From: a virus
Length of the DNA stretch: 36,081 bases
Virus record (IMG/VR): IMGVR_UViG_3300043446_000316
Coordinates: 1-36,081 of that record
Strand: one strand, 5' to 3'
Part shown: positions 1-8,776 of the stretch, piece after piece
Layout of the letters: every line of letters starts with the position of its first letter
Numbering within the stretch: the first letter of the stretch is position 1
The notes under the pieces: model-generated
Told to the model about the DNA's origin: nothing
What the model saw: only the letters and a program-made list of their open reading frames with translations
Databases searched by the model: none
Program-made: the position numbers and the translations under genes

Positions 1-546
1 GAGACTGTTGGCAATGCGCAGATCAGCACGACGCAGAGCAAGTTTGGTGGTGCGAGTATGTCGTTTGATGGTTCATCTACCGTCCCAATGCCAGCAAGAC
101 AAACGCTTGCGCTAGGCAGTGGCAACTGGACGATTGAATGTTGGGTTAGGTTGGGATCAACTGGAACAGAAACAACTATCGGGCAAAGCAAAAACTACTA
201 TACAGCAGGATTTAACGGAAACTTTGTGTTCCGTGTTGGAACGTCTAACTTATGGCGTTCATTTGATGGTCAGTCTAGCCAAGCAACTATTGATGGAACA
301 TATTCTTGGAGCACAGGACAGTGGTATCACGTTGCATGGGTAAGGAATGGATCAACTGTCACCGTCTACCGTGATGGCACTTCGTTAGGTTCGACCACAG
401 ATTCAAAGACATTAAATGATAGTGCGAACGGTATTACACTTGGTAGCAGCTTGAACGCTTATGTAGATGATTTAAGAATCACAGTTGGAGTAGCCCGTTA
501 CACGGCTAACTTCACTGCTCCTACTGTTGCCTTCCCTCTTAGCTAA
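1..546 (+). CDS. LamG-domain tail adhesin, C-terminal part (5' truncated by window)
   Basis: The first reading frame is open from base 1 and ends in TAA, so this is the end of a gene that starts outside the window. It encodes one concanavalin/laminin-G (LamG-like) jelly roll: a repeated SMSFDGSS strand, WTIECWV, then GQWYHVAWVRNGSTVTVYRDG and a final VDDLRITVGVARYT. This is the usual order in phage LamG adhesins that bind surface glycans. The gene that starts near the right end of the window encodes the same kind of domain and runs off the edge, so the two are probably halves of one adhesin. The frames do not join if the ends are simply abutted. The internal ATG at position 58 lies inside the domain and is unlikely to be the true start. 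Confidence 0.8.
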   Translation, partial: ETVGNAQISTTQSKFGGASMSFDGSSTVPMPARQTLALGSGNWTIECWVRLGSTGTETTIGQSKNYYTAGFNGNFVFRVGTSNLWRSFDGQSSQATIDGTYSWSTGQWYHVAWVRNGSTVTVYRDGTSLGSTTDSKTLNDSANGITLGSSLNAYVDDLRITVGVARYTANFTAPTVAFPLS

Positions 547-555
547 GGACTGACC

Positions 556-876
556 ATGCTCTATACAAAAAACGGATCAATCCCTAAGCCTGAGACAGAT
601 AGTACTGAAGGCTGGATCGAAGTTGAGATGCCACCCGAAGCGCCTGAAGGCAAAGAGGTGGTGTGGCTTAATTGGCAGTGGATTGTGCGTGATCCGAAGC
701 CTGTAGACCGCGATGGCTACCGGTGGAAGTGGAATCACGACCAGATGCAGTGGATTGAATATCAAATGGTTAATGTAGTTATTGAGCCTCAAGAAGTAAT
801 TGCATCAACTGATATTCAAGCATTTTCTAGCACAGACGTTATTGCATTAACCTCAGAACAGATTAGTGGGCTGTAA
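556..876 (+). CDS. small acidic phage protein of the tail region
   Basis: A 106-residue acidic, tryptophan-rich protein of unknown function. It starts nine bases after the adhesin stop and its stop overlaps the next start (TAATG). The N-terminal half is rich in Pro/Glu/Trp (EVEMPPEAPEGKEVVW), followed by a WKWNHDQMQW segment. The C-terminal third is a Ser/Thr/Ile stretch. It has no signal peptide or membrane segment. Proteins with this Trp-rich look are common just after phage adhesin genes and could be fibre accessory or assembly proteins. That role is inferred from position only. Confidence 0.7.
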   Translation: MLYTKNGSIPKPETDSTEGWIEVEMPPEAPEGKEVVWLNWQWIVRDPKPVDRDGYRWKWNHDQMQWIEYQMVNVVIEPQEVIASTDIQAFSSTDVIALTSEQISGL

Positions 877-1349
877 TGGCTAATTACGTTGACTATGACT
901 ACTGGACGCAAGGGTATGGCGAAGGTGACTTAAGCCAACCTGATCGTTATGTAGTTGCTGGTTATTGGACTGACGGTTACGCCCAATACGAGGACGATAC
1001 TGCTACAGCTAGTGTTACTGGTACGGCTGCGGTAACGGCTGCTGCTAGTCGTACTGCAATGGGTTCTGCTGCTATTACGGCAAATGGAACCTTAGAAGTT
1101 ACTCCTGTTGATATCCTGACTGCTTCGGCTACTGTTACTGGAAATGCAACTGTAGCGGCTAGTGCTGTTTATATAACTACTGGAGTTGCTTCTGTTACAG
1201 GAAATGCAACTGTTACTGCACTAGGTTCTTATACGACTACTGGTGCTGCTTCTGTAGTGGTGGCGGCTTCTGTAGATGCTGCTGGAAATATCATTGGTTA
1301 CGAGTGGACAATAGTTCCTGATGAAGCAACGACTTGGGTTAAGCAATGA
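876..1349 (+). CDS. alanine/threonine/valine repeat protein, putative tail component
   Basis: A 157-residue protein with a Tyr/Asp-rich N-terminus (MANYVDYDYW, then VVAGYWTDGYAQYEDD) followed by a low-complexity body of five 20-residue units (residues about 45-138) of the type A-[ST]-V-T-G-N-A-T-V. The C-terminus is a short acidic tail ending WVKQ. The alternating small/beta-branched residues suggest a repetitive beta structure such as a fibre shaft. It overlaps the next gene by four bases (ATGA), which suggests coupled translation. I know of no defined family for it; the structural role is inferred from composition and position. Confidence 0.7.
   Translation: MANYVDYDYWTQGYGEGDLSQPDRYVVAGYWTDGYAQYEDDTATASVTGTAAVTAAASRTAMGSAAITANGTLEVTPVDILTASATVTGNATVAASAVYITTGVASVTGNATVTALGSYTTTGAASVVVAASVDAAGNIIGYEWTIVPDEATTWVKQ
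1008..1289 (+). repeat. five degenerate in-frame 60-bp units (20 residues each)
   Basis: Within the preceding gene the protein repeats with an exact 20-residue step, at residues 45, 65, 85, 105 and 125 (the last unit is shortened). Units three and four are the most alike. The sequence GAAATGCAAC recurs exactly 60 bases apart (1141 and 1201). Synonymous differences among units show the array is old or has diverged. Confidence 0.75.
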
Positions 1350-2764
1350 GGCAAAAAATCATATTTGGGGAATGGCTACCAGATCAACCGGGTGTAAGTG
1401 GTTCGGTTATGGAAGCTGTGAATTGTTACCCTGTTACTAACGGATATGCCCCATTACGAGATGCCGCTGACTATTCTGACGCTTCTGGAGAAACTCTGCT
1501 CATTGCTTTTGCAGGTAAGTCTGCTGGTGCTTCCTCTCTTTTTGCTGCTAGTGCTACTTCGATTTATAAGTTTGACTCTAGTGATGCCAGCCTTGATCCT
1601 GTAAAGACTACTTATTCTGCTGTTGAGTCTTGGGATGTTACTCAGTTCGGCTCTAAGCTGATTATGGCTAACGGTGGGGATAAGCTCCAATATTGGGATT
1701 TAGGCGGCTCTACGACAGTTTCTGACCTATCTGCGGCTGCTCCTACGGCTAAGTATGTCACTGTTGTTCGTGACTTTGTGGTGGCTGCTAACGTAGGCGG
1801 TGAAGAAAGCAAGGTCTATTGGTCTGACATTAACGATGAAACAGACTGGACTCCCGGTGCTGCTTCTCAGGCTGATACTCAAGTAATTCCTGATGGTGGA
1901 GACATTATCGGATTAGCTGGTGGTGAGTATGGTCTTGTCTTTTTGGAAAGAGCTATCTACCGGATGAGTTATTCTGGTAGCCCGTATTTCTTCCAGTTTG
2001 ACGCTATTTCTAGGACTTTGGGCTGTTTGTCTAATGGTTCTATTGCTCAGTTTGGCGGTTTGACTTATTTCCTAGCGGATGACGGTTTTTATGTCTGTGA
2101 TGGTCAAACAGTTAAGAACATTGGTTTAGAAAAGGTTAATCGGTGGTTCTTTGAGAACGCTATTCCTGACCAGTTAATCAATGCCATTAGCTCAACGGTT
2201 GATCCTGTCCGTAAGTTAATCATTTGGAACTTTAAAAATACCTTTGGTGGCCGGTATTTGCTCTTTTATTCGATTGATTTGGGTAAATGGAGCTACGGAA
2301 CGACGGATATTTACCATCTTTCCTATGGTTATACGCCTTCTGCGACGCTTGAACAGCTTGATAACTACAGCACAAACATAGATTCGCTAGATATTCCATT
2401 AGATTCTCGTCTATGGGCTGGTGGACAACTGCTGGCAATGGGTGTTCGAGAACAAAAGATCGTTGCTATCTCTGGTGCATACAAGTCGGCTTATGTAGTT
2501 TCAGGCGATATTGATATTGGTCAGTCTGTTGTCACTTTAGCAAAGCCTATTGTAGACAATGGGACTGCGACTGTAGCTGTGGCAAGTCGTGATTTGCTGA
2601 CTGAAACGGTTGAATTTGGCGATGCGGTGGCTGCTGACTCTGAAAATCGTTGTTCTCTCAGGTCTAACGGTAAGTTTCACAGAATTAAGGTATCTCCGAC
2701 CTCAAGTAACTGGAAAACTCTGGTTGGCGTAGAGGTTGACGTAGTGAAACAGGGTACACGATGA
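1346..2764 (+). CDS. large neck/tail protein, P22 gp10-like (packaged-DNA stabilisation) candidate
   Basis: A 472-residue protein starting with a four-base overlap to the previous gene. The N-terminus (MRQKIIFGEWLPDQPG, then EAVNCYPVTNGYAPL) and repeating short beta-strand blades such as SIYKFD, KYVTVVRDFVVAANV and RIYRMSYSG resemble the large beta-propeller-like neck or hub proteins of podovirus-like phages, often labelled packaged-DNA stabilisation or tail proteins. It lies in the tail gene run, downstream of the adhesin and upstream of the ejection proteins. The virion-protein call is fairly secure. The specific equivalence to P22 gp10 is a family-level guess. Confidence 0.65.
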   Translation: MRQKIIFGEWLPDQPGVSGSVMEAVNCYPVTNGYAPLRDAADYSDASGETLLIAFAGKSAGASSLFAASATSIYKFDSSDASLDPVKTTYSAVESWDVTQFGSKLIMANGGDKLQYWDLGGSTTVSDLSAAAPTAKYVTVVRDFVVAANVGGEESKVYWSDINDETDWTPGAASQADTQVIPDGGDIIGLAGGEYGLVFLERAIYRMSYSGSPYFFQFDAISRTLGCLSNGSIAQFGGLTYFLADDGFYVCDGQTVKNIGLEKVNRWFFENAIPDQLINAISSTVDPVRKLIIWNFKNTFGGRYLLFYSIDLGKWSYGTTDIYHLSYGYTPSATLEQLDNYSTNIDSLDIPLDSRLWAGGQLLAMGVREQKIVAISGAYKSAYVVSGDIDIGQSVVTLAKPIVDNGTATVAVASRDLLTETVEFGDAVAADSENRCSLRSNGKFHRIKVSPTSSNWKTLVGVEVDVVKQGTR

Positions 2765-3558
2765 CTCGTAACGTCCAGTTTAGAACTCTTCCTGTCTTTG
2801 GAGCTTCAGAACGTGAGGTTTCAGAGGTTGTTCGCGGGATTATGGACGGTAAAACGAATAATACGGGGCTATTGACGCTGGCCACAGGCAATGCCACCAC
2901 AACTACCCTCTATGACGAGCGTATAGGCTCTGAGAGCTTAATATTCTTTACACCTGTATCTGATGCTGCTGAGGCTGATGCGGCTCCCTATGGGGCGTTT
3001 CAGGACACTACAGACCAGACTGCTGCGAATACGACTACAGCCTACGCTGTTACATTTAATACAACAGATTATTCGAGTGGTGTTTATCTTTCCAATAGTT
3101 CACGGCTTAACGTCAGGAATTATGGAATTTATAACATCCAGTTTTCGATACAGTTTAAGAATACTACGAACGATACTCAGGATGTAGACGTTTGGTTTCG
3201 TAAGAATGGGTCTGATATAACGAGTTCTAATAGTCGTTTTGGTATGCATCCTAGAAAAAGTTCAGGAGACCCATCTCATATTATTTCAGCATTGAATTTC
3301 TTTGTTGAACTTCAGGCAAATGATTACATTCAGATAATGTGGAGACCATCTGATACAGGGGTTTCTATTGAAGCTTATGGAACTAGTTCAACTCCAACTA
3401 GGCCAGCGATTCCTAGTGTTATTGCGACGGTAAATTATATTGCTCCTGCTGCAACAAGTAATGTCTATGTTTCAGCGAAGCAACGTGGTCAAGCTACGGT
3501 TACACATTGGGCAAATAGCACTGCTGATAAGACGTATGGTTATGTGATAATCGGTTAA
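2761..3558 (+). CDS. virion protein with C-terminal TNF/C1q-like jelly-roll domain
   Basis: A 265-residue protein with an ATGA overlap to the upstream gene. Residues 1-70 (MTRNVQFRTLPVFGASEREV and after) look like an attachment region. Residues about 80-235 match the strand order of phage TNF/C1q-like receptor-binding heads: a GAFQDTTDQTA strand, AYAVTFNTTDYSSGVYL, then YGIYNIQFSIQFKNT, DVDVWFRKNG and NDYIQIMWRPSDTGVSIEA. Such trimeric jelly rolls sit at fibre tips and bind the host surface. It would be a second adhesive module beside the LamG protein. The fold call rests on pattern recognition by eye. Confidence 0.65.
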   Translation: MTRNVQFRTLPVFGASEREVSEVVRGIMDGKTNNTGLLTLATGNATTTTLYDERIGSESLIFFTPVSDAAEADAAPYGAFQDTTDQTAANTTTAYAVTFNTTDYSSGVYLSNSSRLNVRNYGIYNIQFSIQFKNTTNDTQDVDVWFRKNGSDITSSNSRFGMHPRKSSGDPSHIISALNFFVELQANDYIQIMWRPSDTGVSIEAYGTSSTPTRPAIPSVIATVNYIAPAATSNVYVSAKQRGQATVTHWANSTADKTYGYVIIG

Positions 3559-3956
3559 TGGAATACAAATACATTGACCCTCAAGAACTGAGAAATTGGT
3601 GGGCTTCAGTTAAGCCCGGTTTAGAGAAAATTAAGTCTAAGAGTCCTGAGAATTGGATTATCGAGGACGTTTACACGGATTGCTTTAATCAAAGGTCTTT
3701 GCTTTTCGTACTGATAGAGAATAACCATTATCAAGGCTTCTTTATCCTGCAACCTTTAGGTGAGACTCTGCATTTATGGGCTGCTTATTCGTTAGAAAAT
3801 AGCTATGAAATTGTCGAAAATGCCTTAAAATATATTAAAGATATGGCATCAACGGCTAATGTAAAAAGCATAACTTTTTCTAGTCATAGGCGGGGATGGG
3901 ATAGAAGGGCGGCGAAATACGGGTTCCGTCCTAACAAGTGGATATGTGAGGTGTGA
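3558..3956 (+). CDS. GNAT-like (N-acetyltransferase fold) phage protein
   Basis: A 132-residue protein that starts at the stop of the previous gene (TAATG). The central strand LLFVLIENNHYQGFFILQPL, the helix after EIVENALKYIKDMA, and the C-terminal ITFSSHRRGWDRRAAKYGFRP follow the GNAT layout. In that fold the final GW-R-AAKYGF segment corresponds to the region near the acyl-CoA end of the fold. Small GNAT-like proteins are often found among phage virion genes, where their substrate is unknown. No clear acetyl-CoA pyrophosphate loop (Q/R-x-x-G-x-G/A) is visible, so the protein may keep only the fold. Confidence 0.6.
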   Translation: MEYKYIDPQELRNWWASVKPGLEKIKSKSPENWIIEDVYTDCFNQRSLLFVLIENNHYQGFFILQPLGETLHLWAAYSLENSYEIVENALKYIKDMASTANVKSITFSSHRRGWDRRAAKYGFRPNKWICEV

Positions 3957-3957
3957 T

Positions 3958-4692
3958 ATGGGCGGTGGTGGCGGTTCTCAAACAAGCACTACTACGACAC
4001 AGATTGATCCAGCAATCAAACCCTATGTAACGTATGGTCTTGAGGAAGGTAAACGACTTTACGAGTCAACTACGCCTTCATATTTCCCCGGTCAGACGTA
4101 TGTAACTCCTTCTGAGGCTACTCAACAAGCCTTGAGAATGGCAGAACAGCGGGCTTTAAGTGGCTCTCCACTGACAGAAGCTGCTAAAGAAGAGACTTTA
4201 GCTACGATTCAAGGTCGTGGCGTTAATCCATTTTTAGCTGGTGCTTTAGAAGGTGTAAATAGGCAAGCTAGTCAGGATTATACTAAAGCTATTCAGGAAT
4301 TAAGGTCTAGAAGTGCGTCTGCTGGTCGTTATGGCTCATCGGCTATGGGTCAACAAGAAGGTCAAGCTCAAGATATTTTTGCTAGGAATTTGGCAGAAGC
4401 TGGTAATCGAATGGCATTCCAAGCTGCTGAAGCTGAACGTGCTCGTCAGATGGCTGCTGTTGGTGCTGCGCCTCAAATGGCACAAGCAGATTACGCAGAT
4501 ATTCAGCGTCTATTGACTGTTGGCGGTGCTAGAGAGCAACAGCAAGCGGCAGAACTTCAGGACGCTATCAATCGATACAACTTTGAGCAGAACTTGCCAC
4601 AGATGAAACTTAGCCAGTTTGCTAACTTGTTTAGCTCTGTGCCTCAAGGTTCTCAGGTAACGCAGACTGCTACTCCACAGGGAGGCAAATAA
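3958..4692 (+). CDS. putative internal virion / DNA-ejection protein
   Basis: A 244-residue protein starting with a glycine run (MGGGGGSQTSTTTTQIDP). I chose the ATG two bases after the previous stop because a GAGGTG ribosome site lies just upstream; a GTG four codons earlier is possible. The body is long alpha-helical and Gln/Ala-rich (AGRYGSSAMGQQEGQAQDIF, EAERARQMAAVGAAPQMAQ). This is the composition of the small ejection proteins that leave podovirus capsids ahead of the DNA. It is the first of four consecutive genes of that character. No catalytic motif is seen. Confidence 0.65.
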   Translation: MGGGGGSQTSTTTTQIDPAIKPYVTYGLEEGKRLYESTTPSYFPGQTYVTPSEATQQALRMAEQRALSGSPLTEAAKEETLATIQGRGVNPFLAGALEGVNRQASQDYTKAIQELRSRSASAGRYGSSAMGQQEGQAQDIFARNLAEAGNRMAFQAAEAERARQMAAVGAAPQMAQADYADIQRLLTVGGAREQQQAAELQDAINRYNFEQNLPQMKLSQFANLFSSVPQGSQVTQTATPQGGK

Positions 4693-5201
4693 TGGGTGAG
4701 CCAGTAACTACAGGGATGATGATTGGCGCTGCTACTGGAGCACTGACTAATCGTCGTAATCCGCTTCAAGGGGCAATGCTAGGTGGTGCTATGGGTGCTG
4801 CTGGCGGCTCTTTCTATGGTGGTGCTATGGGTGCTGGCGCTGCTGCTCCCGGTGCTGGTGCAAATGCTTTTATTCCCGGTGTTCAGGGCGGCGCGGGTGC
4901 TCTTGGTGGTCAAACAACTGCATTAACTGCTGCATCTCCTACGTTTGGTCAGGCTATGTCAGGTGGGTTTGGCGCGTTGAAATCAGATATTAGTGGTCTA
5001 AATACTTTTATGAACCAAAACCCGACGACTTCGCAAATTGGTTTTGGGCTTGCTAAACAAGCATTTGCTCCTGAAGAACCTATGCAGATGGCTCCTCCGG
5101 GCCAAGTAAGTCGTTCACAGATTCAACCTATGGACTATGCAAGTCTATTGAATCCACAGCAGCAGACAGTTATTCGTCCTGCAACTCCTTCGCTTATATA
5201 G
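4692..5201 (+). CDS. Gly/Ala-rich putative internal virion protein
   Basis: A 169-residue protein whose start overlaps the upstream stop (TAATG). Residues 8-75 are almost entirely Gly, Ala and Met (MLGGAMGAAGGSFYGGAMG), similar to glycine-zipper membrane-inserting segments. The rest is Gln/Pro/Ser-rich (QMAPPGQVSRSQIQP). Glycine-zipper segments occur in phage ejection proteins and other pore formers, so a role in making the DNA channel through the envelope is plausible. This is inferred from composition and from its neighbours. Confidence 0.6.
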   Translation: MGEPVTTGMMIGAATGALTNRRNPLQGAMLGGAMGAAGGSFYGGAMGAGAAAPGAGANAFIPGVQGGAGALGGQTTALTAASPTFGQAMSGGFGALKSDISGLNTFMNQNPTTSQIGFGLAKQAFAPEEPMQMAPPGQVSRSQIQPMDYASLLNPQQQTVIRPATPSLI

Positions 5202-5208
5202 GTGATGT

Positions 5209-6735
5209 ATGGCACTAGACTTTAATCAGTTGGTTAATCAAATGTCTCCTGATGAGGTAAATGCTGAGTTTTATGCAGGGTATGGAGATCAGCCTAGAAG
5301 CATGACGCTTATGGATTATCTTAATCCTGCAAGTTATATAGACCCATATAAGGCTCTGCGTAATCCACCTCCTCAAGTTGATGAGCAAGGGAATCGTCAA
5401 CTTAGTTCTTCAGAAGCTAATAGGGTATATAACGATCCAAGATATAACCCAAATGTTTCTGCTAATGCACAATTTGATAAATTATTTGGTGGAACTAATC
5501 CAACGTCTGTAGTTAGTAATTTTTCTATGCCTAATGTTGGCAATTTAACTAATTACATTCCTAAAGAAATCCCTAATATATTTGGGCAACGAAATCCGTT
5601 ATATGAAGGATTGCTAGGGACAGAGCAATCTCAAGCATTATCCAAACAATCTAATATTGCTGGCCTATTGGGTTTTGCTGCTGCTTTGGCTCAAGGAATG
5701 GGGTCACAGGGTGGTAGGCGTTCTGCTGCTCAAAATATTATCAATGCTTTAGTTTCTGGATATGGGTCATCTGGTCAGGCTTACCAACAAGGCTTGCAAA
5801 ACTATAGCCAAGCACAGCAATTAGCTATTCAGCAACGTCAGCAAGCTGGTATTCAGGCAATGAAGATGAAATATCCTGATTTAGCTGATGAATTTGATAC
5901 TAACCCTGCTGGCGCTTTCCGTATTGTTTCTGAGCGTGAAGCTGCCGCTAAGAAGCCTACAGTTGTTAGTGAAGGTGGAACACTGGTATCTCCATCTGGG
6001 GAAGTTCTTTTTACAGCTCCTGCTAAAAATGTAAACGATCCAACAAGTATTAGAGAATATGAATATTATCGTTCTCAAGGTGGTAATAAATCTTATGAGG
6101 CATTCCTAAAAGAAAAAATACCTAGTACAACTGTAAATGTAAATACTGGACAACTTAGCAAGGGAACTCAAGGGAAACTTGAGGAAGAAATACTAACAAC
6201 AGGAAATGCTGCTGCTAGATTGAATCAAATCAAAGCAACATTCCGTCCTGAATATCTAAATATTAAGTTTAGAGGTCAGCAAGAATGGAATACTTTAAAA
6301 GATAAATTTACTTCACTTGATCCTAAAGATAAGGCTGTTCTGCAAGGTTACTCAACGTATAAACAGAACTCTATCAATAACCTGAATCAGACTATTAAAG
6401 ATTTGACAGGTGCGGCAATGGGAGTTCAGGAAGCAGATCGTATTATTGCTGGTGCTCCTAATGCTGGTACTGGCGTGTTCGATGGTGATAGCCCGTCTAA
6501 CTTTGAGGCAAAACTGAATAACCAGATTCAACAGGTTCAGTATGCTCTTGCCCGTAAACAATACTCTTTGAACAAAGGGTTGCGTTGGGAGGCAATACCG
6601 CTAGAGAAGATGCCTGAAATTGTGAATCAGCGTGGCAAAGAGATTGCTAAAACATACAATCTTGATCCTAATAAGCCAGCAGATTTGACCACTATTCAGA
6701 GGCAATTGGCTGCTGAGTTTGGTATTTCTTTCTAG
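5209..6735 (+). CDS. putative internal virion / DNA-ejection protein
   Basis: A 508-residue protein in the ejection-protein run. The N-terminal 130 residues are Asn/Pro/Tyr-rich (MTLMDYLNPASYIDPYKAL). A short hydrophobic helix (AGLLGFAAALAQGMGSQGG, about residues 151-170) leads into a Gln-rich helical segment (YSQAQQLAIQQRQQAGIQ). The C-terminal half is helical and ends with EKMPEIVNQRGKEIAKTYN. The mixture of one amphipathic or membrane-active helix with long Gln-rich helices fits phage proteins delivered with the genome. No enzymatic motif such as lytic transglycosylase is visible. Confidence 0.6.
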   Translation: MALDFNQLVNQMSPDEVNAEFYAGYGDQPRSMTLMDYLNPASYIDPYKALRNPPPQVDEQGNRQLSSSEANRVYNDPRYNPNVSANAQFDKLFGGTNPTSVVSNFSMPNVGNLTNYIPKEIPNIFGQRNPLYEGLLGTEQSQALSKQSNIAGLLGFAAALAQGMGSQGGRRSAAQNIINALVSGYGSSGQAYQQGLQNYSQAQQLAIQQRQQAGIQAMKMKYPDLADEFDTNPAGAFRIVSEREAAAKKPTVVSEGGTLVSPSGEVLFTAPAKNVNDPTSIREYEYYRSQGGNKSYEAFLKEKIPSTTVNVNTGQLSKGTQGKLEEEILTTGNAAARLNQIKATFRPEYLNIKFRGQQEWNTLKDKFTSLDPKDKAVLQGYSTYKQNSINNLNQTIKDLTGAAMGVQEADRIIAGAPNAGTGVFDGDSPSNFEAKLNNQIQQVQYALARKQYSLNKGLRWEAIPLEKMPEIVNQRGKEIAKTYNLDPNKPADLTTIQRQLAAEFGISF

Positions 6736-6743
6736 GAAAGATC

Positions 6744-8774
6744 ATGGCAGATTTTGATTATGCAGGTGCTTTGTTTTCTGGAAAGCCTCAAGGTGCTCCA
6801 CCAGAGCAGCAGGTAGATTATGCCTCTCAGTTGTTCTCTGGAGTCCGTCCTAGTATTGGTACTGCTCCCGGCCTAGAAAAGCCTCCTGTGGCTATTTCTG
6901 AGCCTTCTATGGGTGCTTCTGTCGGTACTGCCTTCATGGGTGGAATTCCTACAGACAAGCAAGCAGCAATTAACTATTTTGCAAAACAGCGTGGTATTTC
7001 TCCTAATCGATATACGATTATTGATGGCGATATTGCTTATCAGGCTGATGATGGAAAGTTTTATAAAGAGGTATCTGGTTTAGGTGCTACGGCAGCTTAT
7101 TACGCTCCTGATGTGCTTGAGATGGCTCCTGATATAGCTGCTGGTACGGCATTGGCTCCATTGTCTTTGTTGGGTGCTCCGGGAGTTGCTACTGCTGCTG
7201 CTGGAACTGGTGCTGTTGCTGCTGGAACTAATTACTTGCGTCAAAAGATTGCAGAAAGAACGGCTGGTCAGCAAATTAGTCCGGGTCAAGTGGCTTTATC
7301 TGGCGTATTGTCTGCTGGTGCTGAATTGGCTCCTGCTGTGCGTCAGGGATTTGCAGAACGGAGATTGGCAAGGGATATTGCTCAGGCAAACCCACAGATG
7401 ATTCAGTCATTGCGTCAAAAGGCTGGTCAAGTTGGAGTCCAGCTTACTCCAGCAGAGCTAACTAACCTTTCGTCATTGATGGGTCAGCAGAAGGTTTTAG
7501 GAAATATTCCTGAATCCTCTGTTCAGATGCAAAAGTTCTATAAACAAAGAGAAGCTCAGGTGCAAAGTGCAGTAGATGATTATTTAAGTAATCTATCTAA
7601 AGTAGAAGATCAATATGTTGCTGGTAATCGAGGTATGCAAGCTCTTGAGGTTCAGAGAGAGAATTTAGTTAGAGCTAGAAGTGATGCTGCTGCTCCTATT
7701 TATAGAGCCGCTTTTGAAGAATCTGTACCAGTAAATACTCAGCCAGTATTAGATCAAATTGACAATATGATGAGAACTCAGCCTCCTACTGGTACGGCTG
7801 CTCGTTACTTGCGGAGAGTTAGAGACTTACTGCAACGTCCTGAGATTGATGCTGAAGGCAATGTATTAAATACATTTAGAGCAGAAGATCGACTTCCTAA
7901 CTTGCAAAATGCTAAGTTTGAAATTGATTCAATGTTTAAAGATGAGGCATTTGGTGCTTTAGATAAAACTATTCAAGGACAACTTACAAGCATTCAAGAG
8001 AATTTATTGAGGCAGATGGGTGAGAATAATCCTGCTTATACTGCTGCTAATAGACAGTTTGAAAGACTATCACAGCCTTTAAATGAGTTTGATGAGCGTA
8101 TTACTGGTTCATCATTAATCAAAATGGCTCCAGATAATCTTAAAAACTTTGCCAATAGGATATTCCAAAACCCTAGTCCGGGAACAATCAACTACGTTAA
8201 GAAGCAGATTATTGCTGGTGGTGGTGAGGAAGCTTGGAATGCAGTTACTAGGGCATTTCTTGAGGAGCAATGGACGCTTGCTAAGAAGCCAGCTAAGTCG
8301 CAGCAAGGTGCTAAATTAGACACTGGCAATACTTGGCAAAACATCATCATTGGTGATCCTAAGCAGATGAAGGCTATGCAAGCAGCATTGCCTCCTGAAA
8401 GTTTTAAGGCATTGCGCGATTTGGCTGACGTTTTAGAGGCTGCTGGACGAGTTAAAAAGCTAGGCTCTGATACTGCGTTTAATCAACTTGTGACTGAGGA
8501 ATTGCTTAAAAATCCTCCTATTACTAGCATTACAACTGGTGTTGCTCGTGCTGTTGGTGGGATTAAGCTAGATCAACCAGCAAAGGCGCTTTCTGATTGG
8601 GCGATTAAACGAGATGCTTCTGCTAATGCCACAAACATTGCTAACATAATAACTAGCCCAGATGGTATTAACAGGTTGAAAGAATTGAAGCGTATGTCTC
8701 CAACATCGGCAAAGCGTTGGGCTGCTACTGCTCAATTGCTTGCTGACTATGGGATTTCAGAGTTAAGGGAATAA
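6744..8774 (+). CDS. large putative internal virion protein with hydrophobic segment
   Basis: A 676-residue protein, last and largest of the ejection-protein series, preceded by GGAAAG. It begins with two copies of a short Ala/Phe-Ser-Gly element (DYAGALFSGKPQG and DYASQLFSGVRPS). Residues about 110-165 are strongly hydrophobic and small-residue rich (APDIAAGTALAPLSLLGAPG, VATAAAGTGAVAAGTNYL), compatible with insertion into a membrane during DNA entry. The remaining 500 residues are helical and charged. The LRQKIAERTAGQQISPGQVA region resembles other phage ejection proteins. I see no glycosidase or protease signature. Confidence 0.6.
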   Translation: MADFDYAGALFSGKPQGAPPEQQVDYASQLFSGVRPSIGTAPGLEKPPVAISEPSMGASVGTAFMGGIPTDKQAAINYFAKQRGISPNRYTIIDGDIAYQADDGKFYKEVSGLGATAAYYAPDVLEMAPDIAAGTALAPLSLLGAPGVATAAAGTGAVAAGTNYLRQKIAERTAGQQISPGQVALSGVLSAGAELAPAVRQGFAERRLARDIAQANPQMIQSLRQKAGQVGVQLTPAELTNLSSLMGQQKVLGNIPESSVQMQKFYKQREAQVQSAVDDYLSNLSKVEDQYVAGNRGMQALEVQRENLVRARSDAAAPIYRAAFEESVPVNTQPVLDQIDNMMRTQPPTGTAARYLRRVRDLLQRPEIDAEGNVLNTFRAEDRLPNLQNAKFEIDSMFKDEAFGALDKTIQGQLTSIQENLLRQMGENNPAYTAANRQFERLSQPLNEFDERITGSSLIKMAPDNLKNFANRIFQNPSPGTINYVKKQIIAGGGEEAWNAVTRAFLEEQWTLAKKPAKSQQGAKLDTGNTWQNIIIGDPKQMKAMQAALPPESFKALRDLADVLEAAGRVKKLGSDTAFNQLVTEELLKNPPITSITTGVARAVGGIKLDQPAKALSDWAIKRDASANATNIANIITSPDGINRLKELKRMSPTSAKRWAATAQLLADYGISELRE

Positions 8775-8776
8775 TC

